Part shown: one piece after another, positions 1 to 8,068 of the stretch
Layout: each line of letters starts with the position of its first letter
How positions within the stretch are numbered: position 1 is the stretch's first letter
DNA from: Sphingomonas albertensis
GTDB taxonomy: Bacteria > Pseudomonadota > Alphaproteobacteria > Sphingomonadales > Sphingomonadaceae
Direction of reading: 5' to 3'
NCBI RefSeq assembly: GCF_014358075.1
Contig: NZ_JACONT010000034.1
Span: 1-45,785 of the forward strand
Length of the DNA: 45,785 nucleotides
Position numbers and translations under genes: made by a program
The notes under the pieces: model-generated
What the model saw: the letters and a program-made list of their open reading frames with translations, nothing else
The model's database searches: none
What the model was told of the DNA's origin: nothing

Positions 1-1464
1 AGCAATGCTGCACCCGGTACGACCCCTCACCCAACCCTCTCCCCGCAGGGGAGAGGGCTATCGCGCCTCGGCAACCTGTCGCGCACCGCACCCATCGGTC
101 TCCCAGGCCTCTCCGAACCCGAAACCGTCCGCCACTACACGCGCCTGTCGCGCCAGAACTACGGCATCGACCTCGGCTTCTTTCCGCTCGGCAGCTGCAC
201 GATGAAGCACAACCCGCGCCTCAACGAGAAGATGGCGCGGCTCCCCGGGTTCTCCGACGTCCACCCGCTCCAGCCGGTCGACACGGTGCAGGGCGCGTTG
301 GAAGTCATCCACCAGCTCGCGCACTGGCTCGTCACGCTCACCGGCATGACCTCGGTCGCGATGAGCCCCAAGGCTGGCGCGCACGGCGAGCTCTGCGGCA
401 TCCTCGCGATCCGCGCCGCACTCGAAGCCAAGGGCGAAGGCGCGCGCAAGATCATCCTGGTGCCGGAGAGCGCACACGGCACCAACCCCGCCACCGCCGC
501 GTTCGCCGGCTACAGCGTCGAGGACATCCCCGCCACCGCCGAAGGTCGCGTCGACACCGCCGCGCTGAAGGCCCGGCTCGGCCCCGACGTCGCCGGCGTG
601 ATGATCACCAACCCCAACACGTGCGGACTGTTCGAGCGCGACATGCGCGAGATCTCCGACGCGGTGCACGCGGCGGGCGGCTTCGTCTATTGCGACGGCG
701 CGAACTTCAACGCGATCGTCGGCCGCGTTCGGCCCGGCGATCTCGGCATCGATGCGATGCACATCAACCTGCACAAGACCTTCTCGACGCCGCACGGCGG
801 CGGCGGGCCGGGCTCGGGTCCGGTGGTGTTCTCCGCGGCCCTCACGCCCTACGCGCCACTCCCGTTCGTCGAAAAGCAGGGCGACCAGTTTGTCCTGATC
901 GAGGAGGAAAACGCCGACGAGCATCATGCCGGCAGCTTCGGCCGCATGGTCGCGTTTCACGGCCAGATGGGCATGTTCACGCGCGCGCTGACTTACATCC
1001 TCAGCCACGGCGCGGACGGTCTTCGCCAGGTGTCGGAGGATGCGGTGCTCAACGCGAACTACATCCTCCGCAGCCTCGACGACACGCTCGACGCGCCGTT
1101 CGGCCCGTCGGGTCCGTGCATGCACGAGGCTCTGTTCTCGGATTCGGGTCTCGCCACCGGCTTCTCGACGATCGACATCGCCAAGGGCCTGATCGACGAG
1201 GGCTTCCACCCGATGACGATGTATTTCCCGCTCGTCGTCCACGGCGCGATGCTGGTCGAACCGACCGAGACCGAATCGAAGGCGGCACTCGACCAGTTCA
1301 TCGCCGCACTCCGCTCGGTCGCCGAACGCGCCAAGGCCGGCGACCCCAGCCTCAAGACCGCCCCGCACTTCGCCCCCCGCGCGCGCCTCGACGAGACGCT
1401 CGCGGCGCGCAAACCGGTACTGGTCTGGAAGGACCCGGCTCCGCTGGCGCAGGCGGCGGAGTAA
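1..1464 (+). CDS. gcvPB: Glycine dehydrogenase (decarboxylating) subunit 2, 5'-partial
   Basis: C-terminal half of the two-subunit P-protein of the glycine cleavage system. It decarboxylates glycine with PLP and passes the aminomethyl group to lipoyl-GcvH in the cytoplasm. The frame is open from base 1, so the gene starts before the window; about 487 codons are present. Conserved P-protein sequence (IGLPGLSEPETV, LGSCTMKHNPR) lies upstream of the first internal ATG at 202, so that ATG is not the start. The PLP lysine is in the LHKTFSTPHGGGGPGSGP segment near 770-820. Family members are usually about 500-530 residues. Odd feature: codons 8-19 are a palindromic repeat read in frame, just before the conserved SRLGNLSR stretch. 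Identity is secure; the true start is not visible. Confidence 0.95.
   Translation, partial: SNAAPGTTPHPTLSPQGRGLSRLGNLSRTAPIGLPGLSEPETVRHYTRLSRQNYGIDLGFFPLGSCTMKHNPRLNEKMARLPGFSDVHPLQPVDTVQGALEVIHQLAHWLVTLTGMTSVAMSPKAGAHGELCGILAIRAALEAKGEGARKIILVPESAHGTNPATAAFAGYSVEDIPATAEGRVDTAALKARLGPDVAGVMITNPNTCGLFERDMREISDAVHAAGGFVYCDGANFNAIVGRVRPGDLGIDAMHINLHKTFSTPHGGGGPGSGPVVFSAALTPYAPLPFVEKQGDQFVLIEEENADEHHAGSFGRMVAFHGQMGMFTRALTYILSHGADGLRQVSEDAVLNANYILRSLDDTLDAPFGPSGPCMHEALFSDSGLATGFSTIDIAKGLIDEGFHPMTMYFPLVVHGAMLVEPTETESKAALDQFIAALRSVAERAKAGDPSLKTAPHFAPRARLDETLAARKPVLVWKDPAPLAQAAE
24..57. repeat. Palindromic element (CCCTCTCCCC family) inside gcvPB
   Basis: Perfect 10-base arms CCCTCTCCCC / GGGGAGAGGG around a GCA loop, preceded by the CCTCACCCAA segment typical of this family. 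Relatives lie in intergenic DNA near 7431, 13936, 16523 and 39290. Here it is translated in frame as roughly PHPTLSPQGRG. Confidence 0.85.
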
Positions 1465-1474
1465 ATCGCGGCTC

Positions 1475-1553
1475 CGTTCTCCTGCGAACGCAGGAGCCCA
1501 GGGTTACGGATGCCGCCGCCCGTAACCCTGGATTCCTGCGTCCGCAGGAAAAC
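1475..1553. repeat. Intergenic palindromic element, family A
   Basis: Two nested hairpins facing each other: TTCTCCTGCGAACGCAGGAG followed by CCCAGGGTTACGG, then CCGTAACCCTGG and TTCCTGCGTCCGCAGGAA. The same architecture recurs at 32781, 42387, 43739 and 44109. It fills the gap between gcvPB and the next gene and could also act as a transcription barrier. Confidence 0.85.
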
Positions 1554-1615
1554 GGATTGCCCGGGGCACCGCAACCGATCTAGCCTCCACCCCAACAGGG
1601 TGGGGGCTCGGAACA

Positions 1616-2128
1616 ATGCAGGCGCAAGACGCACAAGGCTGGATCAGCTACGCGGTCACGGCGGTCATCATCGGTATCGTCTTCGCGATCCGCTGGCGTC
1701 GCATGAGTGTGGTGAAGCCGCTGAAACTCGAACGCCTCTGGATATTCCCCGCGCTCTACGCCGCCGTCGCGCTGTACATGTTCGTGATGTACCCGCCACA
1801 CGGCCTCGCCTGGCTGTTCTGCGCACTGGCCTTGGTCATGGGCGCAGCGCTCGGCTGGCAACGCGGCAAGCTCATGCGGATCACGATCGATCCCGACAGC
1901 CACGCGCTCAACACGACGTCCTCCCCAGCAGCGGTCCTGTTCATCGTCGCGATCGTCGCAGTCCGCACCGGCGCGCGCGCCGTCATCGGCGACGGCCAAG
2001 CCCTCCATCTAGACGCCTTCGCGATCACCGACATGCTGGTCGCGTTGGCGCTAGGCTTGTTCACCACCCAACGCATCGAAATGTACCTCTGCGCCAAGCG
2101 GATGCTCGAAACGGCCCGCGTCCGCTAA
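1616..2128 (+). CDS. CcdC-like (DUF1453-type) integral membrane protein
   Basis: 170-residue protein with about four hydrophobic segments (near residues 12-25, 42-60, 63-80 and 105-120, plus a weaker one near 137-155). The pattern of a first helix, then KLERLWIFPAL, then LGWQRGKLMRITIDP, matches the CcdC/DUF1453 family as I remember it. The function of that family is poorly defined; some members are linked to cytochrome c biogenesis, and nothing around this copy supports that role. ATG start with only a weak upstream purine run. It is flanked by palindromic elements on both sides and is probably transcribed alone. Confidence 0.75.
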   Translation: MQAQDAQGWISYAVTAVIIGIVFAIRWRRMSVVKPLKLERLWIFPALYAAVALYMFVMYPPHGLAWLFCALALVMGAALGWQRGKLMRITIDPDSHALNTTSSPAAVLFIVAIVAVRTGARAVIGDGQALHLDAFAITDMLVALALGLFTTQRIEMYLCAKRMLETARVR

Positions 2129-2145
2129 CCCGCCGCTACGTGCTG

Positions 2146-2273
2146 ATCCTCCCCCGCAAGGGGGAGGTGGCTGGCACTTGCCAGACGGAGGGGGAGGTAA
2201 GGAAAACCTCTGTTCCGTGTCCTCCCCCTCCGCCACCTTCGGCGACACCTCCCCCTGGCGGGGGAGGATTAAG
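2146..2273. repeat. Long intergenic inverted repeat (CCTCCCCC family)
   Basis: Outer arms (ATCCTCCCCCGCAAGGGGGA at the left, CCCCCTGGCGGGGGAGGAT at the right) enclose inner inverted segments GGAGGTGGC / CACCTCC and GGAGGGGGAGG / CCTCCCCCTCC. It lies between convergent genes and probably folds as a bidirectional stem. Confidence 0.8.
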
Positions 2274-2281
2274 GGGTGGCA

Positions 2282-3178
2282 TCAAGCAATCGCGCGGTCC
2301 GTCTCTTCTCGCCGCCGGACATGCTCGCGCCAGACGATATATAACCCGCTCGCCACAATGACCGGCGCCCCGAGCCACGTCGCCTCCGCCGGCAGCGTGT
2401 CGAACACCAGCCACCCCAGCAAAGTCGCCCACAACAGGCTGGAATAATCCATCGGCACCACCACCGACACTGGCCCGAGCCGCAACGACGTCGTCATCGC
2501 GATCTGCGCCAGCCCGCCGAAAATCCCGACGCTTGCCAGGCACACCCAGGCGAAGAGATCATGCGACTGCGCCGCCTGCGCATAGAACAGCGACAACGGG
2601 ATCAACGACAGCGCCGAGAACCAGAACACCGTCGTCAGCGCGCTTTCGGTCTTGCCGATCTGCCGCAACAGGATCGACACGCTCGCGGTCCCGAACGCCC
2701 CCGCCAGCGCACATCCCGCACCCCATAACGGAAAGTGATCGCCGCTCCCCGGTTGCGCCACGATCAGCACGCCCGCGAACCCGGCTGCGACGGCACCCCA
2801 GCGATGCCACCCGGTCGGCTCGCGCAATACCAGCGCCCCCAGGATCGTCGCGAAGATGGGAACGGTGAACCCGATCGTCGTCGCCTCGGCGAGCGGCAGC
2901 GCGACGATCCCGTTGAACGTGAACGCCATCGCCGACAGCCCCACGATCGCGCGCACGACATGCGCCGGCAACCGCTTCGTCTTCACCGAAGGCAGGCCCG
3001 GACCGGCGGCGATCACCCCCGACACCAGCAAGCATGCGCCGAACTGCCGAAAGAACAGGATCTCCGACACGCTCGCGCCGTACCGCTCGGCCAGCTTGAT
3101 CGCGGTATTCATCAGCGCGAAGATCACGACCGACAGCAACCGCATGCCGATGGCGGGAAGGATGCGGTCGGTTGGCAT
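2282..3178 (-). CDS. EamA-family (DMT superfamily) transporter
   Basis: 298-residue inner-membrane protein with ten hydrophobic segments arranged as two EamA repeats of five helices, the normal length for this family. The first repeat opens with a helix near residues 8-25 and contains SEILFFRQFGACLLVSG; the second begins near residue 150. Substrates of this group (metabolite or drug exporters) cannot be assigned from sequence. The ATG is preceded by a strong AGGAGG at 5-base spacing. It converges on the CcdC-like gene and is divergent from proS, with palindromic elements in both gaps. Confidence 0.88.
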   Translation of the reverse strand: MPTDRILPAIGMRLLSVVIFALMNTAIKLAERYGASVSEILFFRQFGACLLVSGVIAAGPGLPSVKTKRLPAHVVRAIVGLSAMAFTFNGIVALPLAEATTIGFTVPIFATILGALVLREPTGWHRWGAVAAGFAGVLIVAQPGSGDHFPLWGAGCALAGAFGTASVSILLRQIGKTESALTTVFWFSALSLIPLSLFYAQAAQSHDLFAWVCLASVGIFGGLAQIAMTTSLRLGPVSVVVPMDYSSLLWATLLGWLVFDTLPAEATWLGAPVIVASGLYIVWREHVRRREETDRAIA

Positions 3179-3255
3179 GGCCCCCTCCTAGCGAGAGCAA
3201 GCCGGGCATCCCACCCCGAACGTCCGCAAAGCCTCCGTCATCCAGTCACAAACCT

Positions 3256-3340
3256 CCCGTCATCCTGACGAAAGTCAGGACCCAGAGCCACGGGCGGTGT
3301 GGGTGGTATCCTGGGTCCTGACTTTCGTCAGGATGACGGG
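3256..3340. repeat. Perfect inverted repeat with 30-base arms
   Basis: Arms 3256-3285 and 3311-3340 are exact reverse complements, beginning CCCGTCATCCTGACGAAAGT; the 25-base centre is GC-rich. It lies between the divergent EamA gene and proS, so it is not simply a terminator. Confidence 0.9.
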
Positions 3341-3381
3341 AAGGAGATGACGAACCCCTGCGCACCCGCTATCCGCACCCC

Positions 3382-4917
3382 ATGATAAAGCGCGCACTCC
3401 CCGTCACCCGCGAGGCGGATTTCTCCGCCTGGTACCAGGCCGTCATCTCCGAGGCCGACCTCGCCGAGGAATCCGGCGTCCGCGGCTGCATGGTCATCCG
3501 CCCCTGGGGCTACGGCATCTGGGAGCGGATCCAGCGCCTGCTCGACGACCGGATCAAGGCGACCGGCCACGAGAACTGCTATTTCCCGCTCTTCATCCCG
3601 CTCTCGTATTTCGAGAAGGAGGCCGAGCACGTCGACGGGTTCGCCAAGGAAATGGCCGTTGTCACGCACCACCGCCTCAAGGCCGACGGCTATGGTCGCC
3701 TGATCCCCGATCCCGAGGCCAAGCTCGAGGAGCCGCTCGTCGTCCGCCCGACCTCCGAAATGGTGATCGGCGCGGCGTTCGCACGCTGGGTCCAGTCGTG
3801 GCGCGACCTGCCGGTGCTGATCAACCAATGGGCGAACGTCGTCCGCTGGGAAATGCGCACCCGCATGTTCCTGCGCACCAGCGAGTTCCTCTGGCAGGAA
3901 GGCCACACCGCGCATTCCACGCCCGAAGAGGCGCGCGACGAGACGCTTAAGATGCTCGAAGTCTATCGCGACTTCGCGGAGGAATGCCTCGGCGTCCACG
4001 TCATCGCCGGCGAGAAGCCCGAGAACGAGCGCTTCCCCGGCGCGGTCGCGACTTATTCGATCGAGGCGATGATGCAGGACGGCAAGGCGCTGCAAGCCGG
4101 CACCTCGCATTTCCTCGGCACCAATTTCGCCTCGGCGCAGAACATCCGCTTCCAGAATGCCGGCGGCGAGTTCGAGCTGTGCAACACCACCAGCTGGGGC
4201 GTGTCGACGCGGATGATCGGCGCGGTCATCATGGTCCACGGCGACGACGACGGCCTGCGCGTGCCACCGATGATCGCCCCGTGGCAGGTCGTGATCGTCC
4301 CCATGCTGCGCGACGTCCCCGAGGACGCGGCGATCGTCGACTATTGCAAGTCGCTCCAGGCCGAACTCGCCAAGCAATCCGCGCTCGGCGAACCGGTCCG
4401 CGCACTGCTCGACCTCAAGCCCGCCAAGGCCGCGACGAAGCGCTGGGGCTGGGTCAAGAAGGGCGCACCGATCGTGATCGAGGTCGGCGGCCGTGATGTA
4501 GCCGGTGCCAACGTCACGGTGATCCGCCGCGACCGCCTCTACCGCGAGGACGGCAAGCTCGACAGCAACGCCGTCGGGCGCGACACGTTCGTCGAGGAGG
4601 TCTCGGGCATGCTGCACGACGTGCAGGCGACACTCCATGTCGAATCGATGAACCGCGTGAAGGGCAATATCGTCCCCGCCGCAGACTTCGCCGCGGTCGA
4701 AGCGCATTTTGCAGAGGGCGTGAAGAACCCCGGCTGGGTCGACGTCCGCTGGTCGAAGCCGACCGGGCCTGCGCTCGACAAGGTCGTGGAGCGGTTGAAG
4801 GCGCTGAAGCTCACCATCCGCAACGCACCGATGGGCCAGACCGGCTGCGACGACGGCGCATGCATCTTCACCGGCGAACCCGCGGTCGAACGCATTCTGA
4901 TCGGCCGCGCCTACTAG
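3382..4917 (+). CDS. proS: Proline--tRNA ligase, archaeal/eukaryotic-like type
   Basis: Class II aminoacyl-tRNA synthetase charging tRNA-Pro in the cytoplasm. 511 residues. Class II motif 2 lies around residues 155-180 (RTRMFLRTSEFLWQEGHTAH) and motif 3 around 270-295 (GVSTRMIGAVIMVHGDDDGL). The protein lacks the large editing insertion of E. coli-type ProRS. It ends in a Cys-containing domain finishing GRAY, the layout of the archaeal/eukaryotic (type 3) enzymes, which ordinarily end in Tyr. Many other alphaproteobacteria carry a shorter bacterial-type ProRS. The ATG at 3382 is the only sensible start; no clear Shine-Dalgarno is seen. Confidence 0.95.
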   Translation: MIKRALPVTREADFSAWYQAVISEADLAEESGVRGCMVIRPWGYGIWERIQRLLDDRIKATGHENCYFPLFIPLSYFEKEAEHVDGFAKEMAVVTHHRLKADGYGRLIPDPEAKLEEPLVVRPTSEMVIGAAFARWVQSWRDLPVLINQWANVVRWEMRTRMFLRTSEFLWQEGHTAHSTPEEARDETLKMLEVYRDFAEECLGVHVIAGEKPENERFPGAVATYSIEAMMQDGKALQAGTSHFLGTNFASAQNIRFQNAGGEFELCNTTSWGVSTRMIGAVIMVHGDDDGLRVPPMIAPWQVVIVPMLRDVPEDAAIVDYCKSLQAELAKQSALGEPVRALLDLKPAKAATKRWGWVKKGAPIVIEVGGRDVAGANVTVIRRDRLYREDGKLDSNAVGRDTFVEEVSGMLHDVQATLHVESMNRVKGNIVPAADFAAVEAHFAEGVKNPGWVDVRWSKPTGPALDKVVERLKALKLTIRNAPMGQTGCDDGACIFTGEPAVERILIGRAY

Positions 4918-5040
4918 GCGCGCCGATCGGCTGCGGCTGGCGCCACGTCCAGGGCTCGCCCGGAGTCGGGGGCGGGGTGCCGAAGCGGCCCGGATACCCA
5001 GTGGTCGGAGCAACCGAAACCGACCGGTCTGTCGGCTCCG

Positions 5041-5148
5041 TCGCGGTTCCCCGTCTGGTATCGTCGCATCGACTTCGGCCGCTTTGCGCGCATCTAACAT
5101 CCGAAAGGCAGCCCGATCGAGCTCTGGCAGCCGGAGGATGTTTCGTGA
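5041..5148 (+). pseudogene. Decayed 3' end of a VOC/glyoxalase-family gene
   Basis: In the frame of 5041 the DNA reads WYRRIDFGRFARI, stop (5095-5097), HPKGSPIELWQPED, then a second stop at 5146-5148. The strings GRFARI and HP.G.PIELWQP are the usual C-terminal signature of VOC (glyoxalase/bleomycin-resistance) proteins, where the sequence is typically GRFARIHDPEGNPIELW. The in-frame TAA breaks this signature. I cannot recognise the rest of the domain upstream (4918-5040), so this looks like a remnant. The only function that can be suggested is that of the ancestral family. Confidence 0.55.
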
Positions 5149-5234
5149 CGACGCGGACTTAATTTGGTCCAATGAGCAGCGGCGGAGCGTGGAAGGGTCT
5201 CCGAAGTCTCGCCACTCCCGACGGCAGAACTTCA

Positions 5235-5342
5235 CCCCTCCCTGAAAGGGAGGGGCCGGGGGTGGGTTGGCCCATTTAAGCCACGACAGTTCGGATGGGC
5301 GGAAGCCGACCCACCCCCAACCCCTCCCTTTCAGGGAGGGGA
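5235..5342. repeat. Intergenic inverted repeat (CCCCTCCCTGAAAGGGAGGGG family)
   Basis: A left hairpin (CCCCTCCCT-GAA-AGGGAGGGG) followed by GGGGGTGGGTTGG is mirrored at the right by CCAACCC-type and CCCCTCCCTTTCAGGGAGGG segments. It lies between convergent proS/VOC remnant and the radical SAM gene and may terminate both. Confidence 0.85.
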
Positions 5343-5433
5343 GCAGGATGGCAGGTCTGATTCGTATGGGCTAGGGCGGGGGTCGCCAGCTGAGTCATCC
5401 GCCGCGCCACTCGCCAAGCCTCCGCCAAGCCCC

Positions 5434-6504
5434 TCAAAACAACTCCCCTTGAGGCCCCCTCGGCGCCCGGAACAGGTCGCTCCGCAACGCGACCCGCTCG
5501 CGGTTCAACCCATGCTTCGCGCAGGCGATCCGGAACCGCGTTCCCAGCAAATCCGCCCATGGCCCTCGCCCCTGCATCCGCGTGAAGAAGTTCGGATCGT
5601 TATCCTTGCCCCCGCGCAGCGATGCGATCGTCGCCATCACCTTCCCCGCGCGGTCGGGGAAATGCTCGTCGAGCCAGGCCCGGAACAGCGGCGCCACCTC
5701 ATGCGGCAACCTGACCGGGATAAAGAACGCCCGCGTCGCCCCAGCCTCCGCCGCGCGCGCGATCAGGTGCTCGATCTCATGGTCGGTGATCGCCGGGATG
5801 ACCGGCGCGATCGACACGTACACCGGCACTCCGGCATCGGCGAGCTTCCGCACTGCCGCCAGCCGCCGTTCCGGATGCGGCGCGCGCGGCTCGACGGTCG
5901 ACGCCACCTTCGGATCCAAGGACGTGATCGACATCGCCACCGCCGCCAGTCCCTTCGCCGCCATCGGCGCCAGCAGGTCGAGATCGCGCACCACGCGGTC
6001 CGACTTTGTAGTGATCGTCAGCGGATGATCCGTCTCGCTCAGCACCGCGATGATCCCGCGCGTGATCCGCCAGTCGGTCTCGATCGGCTGGTACGGATCG
6101 GTGTTCGTCCCCAACGCCATCGGCGCGACCACATAGCCCGGCTTCGACAATTCCGCGCGCAACAACGCCGCGGCGGAAGGCTTGGCGAACAGCTTGCTCT
6201 CGAAATCCAGTCCCGGCGACAGGTCGTGGAACGCATGGCTCGGCCGCGCGAAACAGTAGATGCAGCCATGCTCGCACCCCCGGTACGGATTGATCGAGCG
6301 GTCGAACGGCACGTCGGGCGATGCGTTGCGGCTGATGATCGTCCGCGGCGTCTCGACCGTCACCGTCGTCCGGAGCTTCGGTGCGATCCCGTCGATCCCC
6401 TCGCGCATGTCGAGCCAGTCGCCGTCCGCCTCGGTCTGCGGCAGGTTGAACCGCCGGCTCTCGTCGTTGCGCGTCGCCCCGCGAACTGGTCGAGTGGTCT
6501 TCAT
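5434..6504 (-). CDS. PA0069-family radical SAM protein (spore photoproduct lyase-like)
   Basis: 356-residue radical SAM protein. The cluster-binding motif is C77-x3-C81-x2-C84 (RGCEHGCIYCFARPSH), followed by a TIM-barrel-like domain with ALGTNTDPYQP and TKSDRVVRDLDLL. These belong to the PA0069/SplB-related family, whose substrate is not established to my knowledge; SplB itself repairs spore photoproduct DNA lesions. I chose the ATG at 6504 over a possible upstream TTG at 6534 because that TTG overlaps an SOS box (6529-6543). That box, about 25 bases before the ATG, suggests control by LexA and a DNA-damage role. The regulatory part is inference. Confidence 0.9.
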   Translation of the reverse strand: MKTTRPVRGATRNDESRRFNLPQTEADGDWLDMREGIDGIAPKLRTTVTVETPRTIISRNASPDVPFDRSINPYRGCEHGCIYCFARPSHAFHDLSPGLDFESKLFAKPSAAALLRAELSKPGYVVAPMALGTNTDPYQPIETDWRITRGIIAVLSETDHPLTITTKSDRVVRDLDLLAPMAAKGLAAVAMSITSLDPKVASTVEPRAPHPERRLAAVRKLADAGVPVYVSIAPVIPAITDHEIEHLIARAAEAGATRAFFIPVRLPHEVAPLFRAWLDEHFPDRAGKVMATIASLRGGKDNDPNFFTRMQGRGPWADLLGTRFRIACAKHGLNRERVALRSDLFRAPRGPQGELF

Positions 6505-6528
6505 CGGCAATCGATAGGCGCGATTCCA

Positions 6529-6543
6529 GAACAAATATAGAAC
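6529..6543 (-). promoter_or_regulatory. LexA SOS box upstream of radical SAM gene
   Basis: On the minus strand the bases read GTTC-TATATTT-GTTC, an exact match to the alphaproteobacterial LexA site GTTC-N7-GTTC. The TATATT inside it could double as a -10 element. The same motif lies upstream of recA in this window, which supports the assignment. Confidence 0.75.
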
Positions 6544-6678
6544 ATAATTCCCTGCGTCGCGCAGTTGCTCCGGGCTAATCTTGATCTACATTAGAGAAAT
6601 AATGGCGAGTTTCTAGCGACTTGCCCGTGGTACGAATGAGCGCTCGCCGCGTGTGGCGATTGCGCGTAGGGCGAAGCG

Positions 6679-6876
6679 ATGACGGGACAGATCACAACGG
6701 TGGAACGGGCTTTCGAACTGGCACGCTCGGGCGAGTGCGAGTCGGTCAACGCGCTGCGCCAGCGGTTGCGGCGTGAGGGGTATGACGCGGTCCACCTCCA
6801 TCTGCATGGCGCGTCGATCAACAAGCAGCTCGTCGACCTGATCCACGCGGCCCGCGGCGGGTCCGCGCTGGCCTGA
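6679..6876 (+). CDS. Conserved-looking small protein of unknown function
   Basis: 65 residues, no membrane segment or signal peptide. The sequence is charged and predicted mostly helical, with TTVERAFELARSGEC, then LRQRLRREGYDAVHLHL and INKQLVDLIHAA. I have an impression of similar 60-70-residue hypothetical proteins in other alphaproteobacteria, with the pattern 'ERAF.LA.SG.C.S...IR..L..EG', but cannot name a family. ATG start with weak upstream purines. It is divergent from the SOS-boxed radical SAM gene; the box lies 136 bases upstream, so shared control is possible but unproven. Confidence 0.65.
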   Translation: MTGQITTVERAFELARSGECESVNALRQRLRREGYDAVHLHLHGASINKQLVDLIHAARGGSALA

Positions 6877-6943
6877 CGCGGCGGCCTGACGCGGCGGCGG
6901 TTCGGTCGAGACACGCGCACGCGTCCGACCGAACCGTGCAGCC

Positions 6944-7192
6944 TCACTTCTGCGCCAGCATCACCGCCTTCGGCATGTTCAGCCCGGCAGCAGACCATTC
7001 GGCGGACGTCTTGCAGATCATCCGATCGATCCGCGAGCCGGTCACGGCCGGCTCGACCGTGCAGTATTTCTGCGTCTTGGCATCATACTTCAGCACCGTC
7101 TTCGGCGTCGAAGTCGAAGGAGCAGCGAAGGCCGGAACGCTGATCGCCAGCGCAGCGACGGCAACGAGGCTCTTCAGAAAGGTCGGGGTCAT
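6944..7192 (-). CDS. Small secreted protein of unknown function
   Basis: 82 residues. The N-terminus (MTPTFLKSLVAVAALAI, ending VPAFAA) is a clear Sec signal peptide with probable cleavage after AFA. The mature part of about 60 residues holds two cysteines (YCTVEP and MICKT) that could pair. The start at 7192 has AAGGA 8 bases upstream; an in-frame start further up at 7246 would bury the signal peptide and has no comparable site. The pattern 'R.C...TGSRI..R.IC.T..EW' resembles small periplasmic proteins found in sphingomonads. No function can be given. Confidence 0.75.
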   Translation of the reverse strand: MTPTFLKSLVAVAALAISVPAFAAPSTSTPKTVLKYDAKTQKYCTVEPAVTGSRIDRMICKTSAEWSAAGLNMPKAVMLAQK

Positions 7193-7430
7193 GGCAGGCA
7201 TCCTTATGTTGGTATGAGGCGCCCGGTGGGGCGGCATCCCGACCAATGCATCTAGCGTGCCAGTTAGGTAATACAGTGCTACACGGCGGTTAAGATGTTC
7301 GAACAGCGAGGTTTTTTCACCGAATAGCTAAACTGTCCGCGTGAATCCTCGATCGCAAGACACACCACAGTCTGGCGAAAACCGCAGCGAATTGGTGCGA
7401 GCCATCGTCACGCTGGCTAAAAACGTCGCT

Positions 7431-7495
7431 CCCTCTCCCATCGGGGAGAGGGAAGGGGCCCGCGGCCACTCGGCCGTGGGAAGGGTGAGGGCACG
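7431..7495. repeat. Palindromic element (CCCTCTCCC family), intergenic
   Basis: A hairpin CCCTCTCCC-ATC-GGGGAGAGGG, then an inner GGCCACTCGGCC stem and the family tail GGGTGAGGGCACGCG. It sits in the 343-base gap 7193-7535. The rest of that gap (7193-7430) shows no gene or convincing site beyond the probable promoter region of the small secreted protein. Confidence 0.8.
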
Positions 7496-7535
7496 CGCAG
7501 TTAAAGTGGGTGAAGCCACCTCACCCGGAAAAGCC

Positions 7536-8063
7536 TCAGCGCTCCAGCAACCGCGGCATGAGCTCGACGAAATTGCAGGGCCGATGGCGGCTGTCGAGCT
7601 GATCGCGCAGGATCCCGTCCCAGCCATCCTTCACCGCCCCGGTCGAGCCCGGCAGCGCGAAGATATACGTGCCCTTCGACACGCACGCACACGCGCGCGA
7701 CTGCACCGTCGACGTCCCGATCGTCTGGTAGCTGAGCATACGGAAGAGTTCGCCGAAGCCCGGGATCATTTTCTCCGCAACCTGCTCGATCGCCTCCGGG
7801 GTCACGTCGCGCCCCGTCACGCCGGTGCCACCAGTGGTGATGATGCAATCGACTTCTGGATCGCCGATCCACGCATGCAGCCGCGCGACGATCGTTTCGA
7901 CATCGTCCTTCTCGATCCGGCGATCGGCGAGCACATGCCCCGCCTCGGTCAGACGCGCGACGAGCGTGTCGCCCGAGCGATCCTCCGCCAGTCCACGCGT
8001 GTCCGACACCGTCAGCACGGCGATCCGCACCGGCAGGAAAATCCGGCTTTCGTCGATCGGCAT
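7536..8063 (-). CDS. moaB: Molybdopterin adenylyltransferase-like protein MoaB
   Basis: 175-residue MoaB/MogA-family protein of molybdenum cofactor synthesis; the family adenylates molybdopterin or binds it. The fold signature [20 protein letters not shown] spans residues 72-91, followed by SYQTIGTS and ALPGS (about 137-141), which line the pterin site. The start at MPIDESRIF was chosen because it aligns with the family N-terminus; an open frame continues upstream but overlaps the transglycosylase. The ATG lies 5 bases after that gene's stop, so the two are very likely co-transcribed. Confidence 0.93.
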   Translation of the reverse strand: MPIDESRIFLPVRIAVLTVSDTRGLAEDRSGDTLVARLTEAGHVLADRRIEKDDVETIVARLHAWIGDPEVDCIITTGGTGVTGRDVTPEAIEQVAEKMIPGFGELFRMLSYQTIGTSTVQSRACACVSKGTYIFALPGSTGAVKDGWDGILRDQLDSRHRPCNFVELMPRLLER

Positions 8064-8068
8064 GAAAC

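Noticed and set aside
4860..5162. 100-codon open frame running out of proS
   Set aside because: Its frame overlaps the end of proS and gives a low-complexity product; the VOC signature is in a different frame and is interrupted.
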